A stretch of 64,000 nt of DNA, taken from the NCBI GenBank assembly GCA_963771985.1, contig CAVYVO010000028.1, forward strand, positions 1 to 64,000, read 5' to 3'. The DNA comes from Trebonia sp963771985 (GTDB lineage: Bacteria > Actinomycetota > Actinomycetes > Streptosporangiales > Streptosporangiaceae). This document shows, piece by piece, positions 58,042 through 64,000 of this stretch. Numbering within the stretch: the stretch's first letter is position 1; each line of letters opens with the position of its first letter. Both the position numbers and the translations under genes were made by a program. The notes under the pieces were generated by a model. That model saw nothing but the letters and a program-made list of their open reading frames with translations. It was not told the DNA's origin and made no database searches.

Positions 58042-59346
58042 GTGCACGGACCGACCCACCGAACACGGCGTTTCGCGGCCGCTGCCCTCGCGGCGGCGAC
58101 GAGCCTGCTCGCCGCGGCGTGTGCGGCCAGCGCCCCGGTCGCGACGCAATTGAACGCGCAGGCGGTCGCCGGCATGACCGCGCAGGCGACCGCGAAGTAC
58201 CTGACGATCACCCCGGCTCCCGGCACGAAGGACGCCAGCCCGTCAGGCGGCATCACGGTAAGCGCGCGCGGCGGCGGCAAGGTCACCAACGTCACGGTGC
58301 GCAGCAGCGGGGACGCGGTCGCCGGCTCGCTGAGCGGCGACGGCACGACCTGGCACAGCACATGGGCGCTTGGCACCGGCCAGTCCTACACCGTGACCGC
58401 GTCGGGCACCGACAGCCAGGGCCATCCGGTCACCGCGACCAGCACGTTCCGCACGCTGACACCGGCCCGCACGTTCCAGACCGAGATCTACGAAGGCCAG
58501 GACGCCACCTATGGCGTGGGCATGCCGATCATGCTCACGTTCGACCAGCCGATCACGAACAAGGCCGCCGTCGAGCGAGCGCTGCAGATCACCACCTCCA
58601 AGCCGGTCACCGGCGCCTGGGCCTGGGACGGCAGCCAGCAGCTGGACTTCCGGCCGCGCGACTACTGGCCCGCCGACACGACGGTCAGCTTCGACGGCCA
58701 CCTGAACGGCGTGGAGGGCGCCGCCGGGATGTACGGCACCCACGACCTCACGCAGACGTTCAACATCGGGGAGTCGGTGATCGCGGTAGCCAGCACCGCC
58801 GTCCACCGCACGCTGATCTACGTCGGCGGGCAGCTCAAGTACAACTGGCCGATCAGCACCGGCCGCGCGACAATGCCCACCCCCGACGGCACGTACCTGA
58901 CCGTGGAGAAAGGCAACCCGGTCCGGATGATCGGCGGCACCAAGGGCACCGCCGGCTACTACAACGAGCTGGTCAGCTGGGCGGTCCGGTTCACCTACAG
59001 CGGCGACTACTACCACTCCGCGCCGTGGTCGGTCGTCGACCAGGGCACGACCAACGTGAGTCACGGCTGCGTGAACCTGGCGCCCGAGGACGCCGAGATC
59101 TACTACCAGATGGCCATCCCCGGTGACCCGATCACGATCACCAGCAGTCCCAAGGGGGGCAACTGGGACGACGGCTGGACGGAATGGTTCCTCGACTGGT
59201 CGCAGTACCTGCAGGGAAGCGCCACGCACATGGCGGTCGAGGCGGGCCCGGACGGCAGCAGGTTCGTGAGCCCGTCGTCGCTGCCCGCGGACACCGCGGC
59301 CGCCCCGCTCGGCACCTCGGCGGCGGGAAATTACCTGGCCGCCTGA
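58042..59346 (+). CDS. Lipoprotein L,D-transpeptidase (YkuD)
   Basis: 434 residues from GTG. The signal peptide ends in a lipobox (SLLAAACAAS, Cys ~27). Two Ig-like domains (~50-270, including YLTITPAPGTKDASPSGG and MLTFDQPITNKAAVERALQI) precede the YkuD domain (~245-380). PWSVVDQGTTNVSHGCVNLA carries the catalytic Cys in SHGCVNL. A C-terminal extension follows. This is the layout of mycobacterial LdtMt2-type enzymes that make 3-3 crosslinks. It is 54 bases after lnt. Confidence 0.95.
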   Translation: MHGPTHRTRRFAAAALAAATSLLAAACAASAPVATQLNAQAVAGMTAQATAKYLTITPAPGTKDASPSGGITVSARGGGKVTNVTVRSSGDAVAGSLSGDGTTWHSTWALGTGQSYTVTASGTDSQGHPVTATSTFRTLTPARTFQTEIYEGQDATYGVGMPIMLTFDQPITNKAAVERALQITTSKPVTGAWAWDGSQQLDFRPRDYWPADTTVSFDGHLNGVEGAAGMYGTHDLTQTFNIGESVIAVASTAVHRTLIYVGGQLKYNWPISTGRATMPTPDGTYLTVEKGNPVRMIGGTKGTAGYYNELVSWAVRFTYSGDYYHSAPWSVVDQGTTNVSHGCVNLAPEDAEIYYQMAIPGDPITITSSPKGGNWDDGWTEWFLDWSQYLQGSATHMAVEAGPDGSRFVSPSSLPADTAAAPLGTSAAGNYLAA

Positions 59347-59452
59347 CGCGAAGGCACCGTCCGTTCCGAGTAAAGCTCTGCTAGCTTGCGGCGGACGACC
59401 CCCCGCACCCCCCGGTTAAACCCTTTTATGTCCGAACGAAAGGTGGCGCCTC

Positions 59453-59665
59453 TTAAGGCTTGGCCGTGCTGCTCGTGGTGCCCGACGTCTGCTGGTTGAC
59501 GTGCGCGGCAGGCGTTCCGGAAGACACCGCGAGGATGACGCCGAGGGTAAGCGCCAGCGCCAGCGGGATGAGCAGCGGCGCGGCGGCGCGCGCCGTCCGC
59601 CGCTGACGCGCGCGCCGCCGTGCGCTGTCCGTCCTGTCGCCGAAGCCGCCCTCGATCAGCGTCAC
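59453..59665 (-). CDS. Small single-pass membrane protein, paralogue of the 61092-62747 N-terminus
   Basis: 70 residues. A basic N-terminus (SARRRARQRRTARAAAP) is followed by one membrane segment (LLIPLALALTLGVILAVSSG) and a short Thr/Ser-rich outer tail. RTARAAAPLLIPLALALTLG parallels KAARIAVPLAIPVALGITLG of the large secreted protein encoded at 61092-62747, about 2 kb away. GAGGCGGAGGTGG precedes the start. Function unknown. Confidence 0.65.
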   Translation of the reverse strand: MTLIEGGFGDRTDSARRRARQRRTARAAAPLLIPLALALTLGVILAVSSGTPAAHVNQQTSGTTSSTAKP

Positions 59666-59771
59666 GCCGGTCCACCTCCGCCTCGTTGAGGGTCTCTGAG
59701 CAGCCAGACTAACGCCGTTATGGAACAGTTATCGAGCGTTTAGCGAAAGTTATCAAGGCCGTCACGGACGG

Positions 59772-60956
59772 TCAGGGCGCTTCCCACAAAGTAGCGATGC
59801 CCTGCCCGACGCCGATGCACATGGTGGCGGCGGCCCGCACGGCGCTGCGACGGCGCATCTCGTGCAGCAGCGTGGTGACGATCCGGGCGCCGGAGCAGCC
59901 GAGGGGGTGGCCGATCGCGATCGCGCCGCCGTTCACGTTCACCTTCTCCGGGTCGAGCTTGAGCTCGTCGACGACCGCGACCGACTGCGCGGCGAACGCC
60001 TCGTTCACCTCGATCAGCTCAACGTCCTCGATGCGCCAGCCGACGCGGGCCAGCGCGCGGTTCATCGCCGGAACCGGGCCGATTCCCATGTAGTCCGGGT
60101 GCACGCCGGCCGCGGCGGAGCCGGCGTAGCGGGCGATCGGCGTCACGCCCGCGCGGTCGACCGCCTCCTCGGACATGAGCAGCAGGGCGGCGCCCCCGTC
60201 GTTCAGCGGCGAGGAGTTGCCGCCGGTCACGGTGCCGCCCTTGCGGAACGCCGGTTTCTTCGCGGCGAGCTGCTCGAGCGTGATCCCCGGGTTGATGCCC
60301 TCGTCCGTCGTCACCTCGCCCTTGGCGGTGGTCACCGGCACGATCTCGGCATCGAAGCGGCCGGCGTCGCGGGCCGCGGCCGCGAGCTGGTGGCTCCGCA
60401 GCGCCCACTCGTCCTGCCGCCCGCGGGTCACGCCGTACTTGTCCGCCACGTTCTCGGCGGTCTCGCCGAGGGTGACCGGCGGGTACATCTCCTGCATCCG
60501 CGGGGATACCAGGCGCCAGCCAAGACGCGTGTCGGCCAGGTCAAGGCTCCGCGGGTACGGGTCGGCGGTCCGCGCGACCACGAACGGCGCGCGCGTCATC
60601 GACTCGGTGCCGCCCGCGACGCAGATGTCGGCGTCGCCGGCCGCGATCGCCCGCGCCGCGTCGCTGATCGCCTCCATCCCGGAGCCGCACAGCCGGTTGA
60701 CCGTGGCGCCGGGGATCGCCACGGGCAGTCCGGCCAGCAGGACGGCCATCCGCGCGACGTTCCTGTTGTCCTCGCCGGCCTGGTTGGCCGCGCCCCAGTA
60801 GACGTCGTCGATGGTGTTCGGGTCGAGGAAGGCGTTGCGCTTGATGAGGGCCTTGAGGACGTCGGCGGCCAGGTGGTCGGGCCGGACCTCGGCAAGCGAT
60901 CCCTTCACTTTGCCGATAGGCGTCCGGCAGGCATCCACTACGAACACCGGGCTCAC
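59772..60956 (-). CDS. Thiolase (acetyl-CoA acyltransferase)
   Basis: 394 residues. ATVNRLCGSGMEAISDAARA holds the acyl-accepting Cys, NVNGGAIAIGHPLGCSGARI the His, and ATMCIGVGQGIATLWE the second Cys. FVVDACRTPIGKVKGSLAEV is the thiolase start. GGTESMTRAPFVVA is typical of degradative thiolases. It cleaves 3-ketoacyl-CoA in beta-oxidation or ketoadipate pathways; no partner is adjacent, so the pathway is open. Confidence 0.92.
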   Translation of the reverse strand: MSPVFVVDACRTPIGKVKGSLAEVRPDHLAADVLKALIKRNAFLDPNTIDDVYWGAANQAGEDNRNVARMAVLLAGLPVAIPGATVNRLCGSGMEAISDAARAIAAGDADICVAGGTESMTRAPFVVARTADPYPRSLDLADTRLGWRLVSPRMQEMYPPVTLGETAENVADKYGVTRGRQDEWALRSHQLAAAARDAGRFDAEIVPVTTAKGEVTTDEGINPGITLEQLAAKKPAFRKGGTVTGGNSSPLNDGGAALLLMSEEAVDRAGVTPIARYAGSAAAGVHPDYMGIGPVPAMNRALARVGWRIEDVELIEVNEAFAAQSVAVVDELKLDPEKVNVNGGAIAIGHPLGCSGARIVTTLLHEMRRRSAVRAAATMCIGVGQGIATLWEAP

Positions 60957-61002
60957 GCTGACCTACCTCTCCGCGGAACGCTCGTTTCCCCCAACCATAA
61001 GA

Positions 61003-61045
61003 CACGGCGCGGCGCCCCCGGATTTCCCGGGGGCGCCGCGCCGTG
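61003..61045 (-). terminator. Very strong hairpin between the secreted-protein and thiolase genes
   Basis: A 19-base-pair perfect stem (CACGGCGCGGCGCCCCCGG and its complement) with a five-base loop. It lies 47 bases past the 61092-62747 stop codon, upstream of the thiolase start. Confidence 0.85.
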
Positions 61046-61091
61046 CGATGGCTAGCCGTGTGGCGAGCCGGTACCTGTCATGCGATTCCGG

Positions 61092-62747
61092 TCACATGCC
61101 CGCCGGATTCTGCACGAAGCCGCGGCGCTGACCCTGCGCCTGCGTGCCGGTCGTCTGCCCGGCCGTGGCGTTCATCGCCGTCGAGGCCGCCGTCGCCCCG
61201 GTCGCCTTCTGCTGCGTCAGGGTGTAGGTGACAGCGGTCGCGACGCCGTTCCCGTTCAGCGTGACGTTGACCGGGTTCGTCAGGCCGAAGGTCGCGCAGC
61301 CCAGGTTGACGAACGACATCGACAGCCGGTTGCCGAGGAACGTGGCCAGGTTGTCGCCGACCGCCGCGACCGGGGTGCCGAAGTTGGTGTCCCTCGTCAG
61401 GTCCAGGTTGTTCCTGGCCGGAGCGATGTTGACCATGTTCTGGCAGTAGTCCGCCGCGACCGTGGTCGGGTCGGTGTTGCCCGCGAGCAGCGGCTGGTCC
61501 ACCAGCGACCGGTAGACGTTGGTCTTGGCGATGCTCATGTTGCCGTTGACTAGGACCATCTCGTCGTTCGGCGGGACGACCGCGATCGTGCCCTGCTGGT
61601 TGACCCGCGCGCTGAGCTCGTTCAGCGCCTGGGACGGCGCGGCGCCGTTCGAGTTGGTCGTGTCGGTCGCGGTGAACGGCGTGCAGCCGTTCGCCGGGTC
61701 GACGAACTCGCTCAGCAGCGCGTCGTCGCTGCCGTTGACGAGCACCGTGTCGTTGGGGTTCGCCGCCGCGTTCGCCGCGGTGTCCTGCGCGGTCTGGCCG
61801 TTGCCGTTGATCAGGTACTTGCTGACCACGTTGTCGCTCTGGTCCTGGTCGATCAGGGAGAAGTCACGCGTGGTCTCACACGTCTGACCGTCGAGGGAGG
61901 TGCCCGCCGGCGGGACCTTCAGCGTCCCGTTGGCGATGTCCGCGTTCGCGGCGTTGTAGAAGTTCACCGCGTTGCAGGCCGACACCTGGCCGATGAGCGA
62001 CTGGCCAAGCGCGTCCACGCAGTTGCCCTGCCGCGCGCCGGGGCCGGTGAGCGCCAGGTTGGTGCCGTTGAAGCCGACGTCGATGATGACGGCGGAGCCC
62101 GGCGCGATCGTCGGCGCCGCCGGAGTCGCGGCGGGCGTGGTGCCCGCGGTGATCACCAGCGGGTTGTAGACCGACAGCGAGCCGTTCGGCGCCAGGATCG
62201 TCGCCTCGACGAAGGCGCCCTCGGTAGCGGCGTTGGCCATCGAGCAGCCGTCGCCGAGCTGCCACGGCGTGGCGAGGCCCTGCGCGCTGAGCGGGTTGGC
62301 CGGAACCGAGATCGTGCAGTTCATCGAGTTGGCGGCCTCCGCGGCCGTCTGGTTCAGGTTGATCGGCGTGGCACCCGCGGCGCCGCTGACCGGAGCCGTC
62401 GCCACGTCACCCAGCTGCCTCGTGGTGACTGGGCCGTTGGCGAACGAGTTCGCGGGCGCCACCGCCGCCGCGGCGCTCGCCGACGGGCTCGCTGTGGCAC
62501 TCGCGGCGGCGCTCGCCGACGCCGAGGCCGTGGGGCTGGCGCTAGCCGATGGGGTCCCGCCGCCGAAGTGGTGCCGCGAGCCGAACGCCGACTGCTGGAG
62601 CGCCGTGGGGTTCGAGCCATGCGAAACCGCGATGACGACCCCGAGAGTAATGCCCAACGCCACCGGGATGGCGAGGGGGACCGCAATACGCGCCGCCTTA
62701 CTTCTTTGTGTGCGACGGCGCCTTACGGACCGTTGCCCGGTGAGCAT
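61092..62747 (-). CDS. Large secreted or membrane-anchored protein of unknown function
   Basis: 551 residues. A basic N-terminus (RSVRRRRTQRSKAARIA) and membrane segment (VPLAIPVALGITLGVVIAVS) are followed by a poly-Ser/Ala linker (ASASPTASASASAAASATAS). A ~400-residue exterior follows with seven Cys (MNCTISVPANPLSAQGLA, QLGDGCSMANAATEGAFVEA, RQGNCVDALGQ, VSACNAVNFYN, QTCETTRDFS, DPANGCTPFTATDTT, AADYCQNMVN). Asn/Thr/Ala-rich beta-like repeats dominate. I know no homologous family. The small neighbour at 59453 repeats its anchor. Confidence 0.7.
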   Translation of the reverse strand: MLTGQRSVRRRRTQRSKAARIAVPLAIPVALGITLGVVIAVSHGSNPTALQQSAFGSRHHFGGGTPSASASPTASASASAAASATASPSASAAAAVAPANSFANGPVTTRQLGDVATAPVSGAAGATPINLNQTAAEAANSMNCTISVPANPLSAQGLATPWQLGDGCSMANAATEGAFVEATILAPNGSLSVYNPLVITAGTTPAATPAAPTIAPGSAVIIDVGFNGTNLALTGPGARQGNCVDALGQSLIGQVSACNAVNFYNAANADIANGTLKVPPAGTSLDGQTCETTRDFSLIDQDQSDNVVSKYLINGNGQTAQDTAANAAANPNDTVLVNGSDDALLSEFVDPANGCTPFTATDTTNSNGAAPSQALNELSARVNQQGTIAVVPPNDEMVLVNGNMSIAKTNVYRSLVDQPLLAGNTDPTTVAADYCQNMVNIAPARNNLDLTRDTNFGTPVAAVGDNLATFLGNRLSMSFVNLGCATFGLTNPVNVTLNGNGVATAVTYTLTQQKATGATAASTAMNATAGQTTGTQAQGQRRGFVQNPAGM

Positions 62748-63251
62748 TCAATCCACCTCCGTGTCCGTTGTTACGCTCCCGGGGGATTACGTTAGACCAG
62801 GTAGGCAAGCCGTAGGAGCAAATGCGGAATATTTTCCGGGACCTTGTTTCAGGCCATTTCCTGAGAGAAATATTGCCAACTTATAACGTGCCTGATGGCG
62901 CACATACAGACCATCGAGATACGCCTGTTATAGGTTGCCCCGTACCCGGTTCATGACGTGCGACGTAAGAATTTCTCACCGTCGGTGAGGTCGCGTAGCG
63001 CACGGTCGCGCAGTTGTTGCGAGGGGGTTACACAGCCGGGCGCTCGCGCCGCGGGACGGGCCGGCCCACGGGCCGGCCGAAGTGTAGAGGAGCCGTGATC
63101 GCCGGTTTCCCGTTTTGATAGCTATTGGCCGTAGACTCGCTAGCGCGCATCGTGAACTTCGGCGATGTGATCCCTGTCTATGTGATCCATCGCGTCATGC
63201 GCGTCTTGGCACCGGCACCATCGATCTGACGAATATCGAGGAGACCGCACA
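62748..63251. other. Divergent intergenic region with two palindromes
   Basis: 504 bases between divergent genes, partly A/T-rich (62815-62890). It contains CTCACCGTCGGTGAG (62975-62989) and GGCCGGCC-CAC-GGGCCGGCC (63058-63078). No gene is seen. Confidence 0.6.
62975..62989. promoter_or_regulatory. CTCACCGTCGGTGAG palindrome
   Basis: A perfect 15-base inverted repeat in the divergent region, more like an operator than a terminator because of its position. Confidence 0.4.
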
Positions 63252-64000
63252 GTGTCGTTCTTGGGGAGTGTGGGGCGGCAGAGTGCTGCCCTGTTCCGGC
63301 ACCGGGGGATCACAGCGACCGCGGGGGCGGCCGCCCTGGTTGTCATCGCCGGCGGTACCTTCGCGGCGGTCGCGCACCAACGGCGCAGTGATGAAGCGAT
63401 CACCAGCGTCAGCGACACTAGACTGGCGGCCCATACCAAGCCCGCGCCCCCGCTGCGCGTCGTCTCCGTCAGCCCGGGGCAGTCGCGCGACGTCAACGGC
63501 GGCGCGCCGATCAAGGTGACGTTCTCCTCAGCGCTGGCGCCGACGACTCCGCTGCCCTCGCTTACCCCGAAGATCGCCGGCAGCTGGCAGGTTTCCGGCG
63601 CCACCGCGACCTTCACCCCGTCGCTCGGCTACCAGCCGGGGACGACCGTCACCTTGAAGATCCCCGGCGGCCAGGACGGCGTCACCGGCGCGGCCAAGTC
63701 CGCCGGGATGCTCAAGCAGCCTAGGACCGTCCGCTTCACCACCGGCTCCTTCTCCACCCTGCGACTGCAGGAGCTACTGACCGAGCTGGGCTACCTGCCG
63801 ATGACCTGGACGCCGGCCAACCCCGCCGCCGCGGCTGTCCCGGACGGCGACGCGAACGCCCAGCTGGCCGCCGCCTACGACCCGCCGGCGGGCAGCTTCA
63901 CCTTCAAGGGCGGCTACCCCACGGAGCTGACCAGCCAGTGGCAGGCCGGCAAGACGAACATGCTGGACACCGGCGCGATCAGGGCCTTCGAGAACAACGA
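63252..64000 (+). CDS. Second envelope protein of the L,D-transpeptidase type, cut by the window end
   Basis: The 5' 249 codons from GTG 63252, with GAGGAG seven bases upstream. A signal anchor (ITATAGAAALVVIAGGTFAA) leads into an Ig-like domain (LRVVSVSPGQSRDVNGGAPI, GSWQVSGATATFTPSLGYQP). RLQELLTELGYLPMTWTPAN follows, a block that in actinomycetes stands before a YkuD catalytic domain and resembles a peptidoglycan-binding helix pair. The catalytic part lies beyond the window, so the family call rests on this block and on the neighbouring Ldt gene. Confidence 0.7.
   Translation, partial: MSFLGSVGRQSAALFRHRGITATAGAAALVVIAGGTFAAVAHQRRSDEAITSVSDTRLAAHTKPAPPLRVVSVSPGQSRDVNGGAPIKVTFSSALAPTTPLPSLTPKIAGSWQVSGATATFTPSLGYQPGTTVTLKIPGGQDGVTGAAKSAGMLKQPRTVRFTTGSFSTLRLQELLTELGYLPMTWTPANPAAAAVPDGDANAQLAAAYDPPAGSFTFKGGYPTELTSQWQAGKTNMLDTGAIRAFENN

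Noticed and set aside
63058..63078. GGCCGGCC hairpin as riboswitch or RNA gene
   Set aside because: Too simple and too short; no conserved aptamer features are visible.

Overview
The window is high-GC DNA (close to 70 %) from a filamentous-type actinomycete. Signs of this are the DUF2637 transfer protein, the S-adenosyl-methyltransferase (DUF574) and DUF1707 families, GTG starts, leaderless promoters, and the galU-glp-moaC-mog-rimJ-sepX gene order. I cannot name the genus from sequence alone.

Positions 1-20948 are an integrated, decaying element of the actinomycete integrative and conjugative (AICE) type. Its right border is a tRNA-Arg(CCT) gene at 20876-20948. Next to the tRNA is a tyrosine integrase whose C-terminal part has been replaced by the C-terminal part of a NACHT-type NTPase. 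Further left are a coupled or frameshifted repeat-rich ORF, an uncharacterised winged-helix protein, a HIT-like protein, and two copies of the 3' end of a DUF2637 gene. Six bases past the stop of the first DUF2637 gene a TnsA-TnsB-TnsC-TniQ (Tn7/Tn5053-like) transposon occupies 899-14300. It has TGT...ACA ends, ten end repeats and a 5-bp CAACC target duplication. Two further elements sit inside it. A Tn554-like tnpABC element (2436-7130) interrupts tnsC at the codons of its Walker B motif. A serine-recombinase element (about 8595-12108) interrupts tnsB between its second catalytic Asp and its catalytic Glu. Joining the flanks at the short shared cores restores both reading frames, so the insertion points are read at base level.

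From 21000 to 64000 the window is ordinary chromosome. 21.0-26.7 kb holds an SDR oxidoreductase, an orphan LacI regulator, an RsbW-like ATPase, an MBL hydrolase, methylthioadenosine phosphorylase, an FmdB zinc-ribbon protein and 5-formyl-THF cyclo-ligase. 26.7-31.7 kb is the galU, glp/moeA, moaC, mogA, rimJ-like, sepX/glpR cluster, which joins cofactor synthesis and cell division. tRNA-Ala(CGC) follows, then a divergent P450/TetR pair, an alcohol dehydrogenase remnant, DUF302, GAP-family, NlpC/P60, CoA-transferase, NYN and methyltransferase genes. 40.5-43.4 kb is an envelope-stress cluster: response regulator, PspC-histidine kinase, PspC and DUF1707. 43.5-55.7 kb holds MFS and EamA exporters, a zinc-ribbon membrane protein beside a channel-like protein, MarR, an ECF sigma with a membrane partner, ProA and a GGDEF protein. 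56.3-64 kb is envelope-centred: Lnt, a lipoprotein L,D-transpeptidase, a secreted protein with a small paralogue, a thiolase, and the start of a second L,D-transpeptidase-like gene.

Two dispersed intergenic motifs are not explained by the genes. One is a palindrome (GGTCGATTGCGCAATCGACC), twice found as pairs with 31-bp centre spacing. The other is an A/T-rich element ending in TTTTCG-GATCATG in two long intergenic regions. Four genes (galU, moaC, marR-like, lnt) share a -10-like hexamer exactly six bases before the start codon, which suggests leaderless transcripts.
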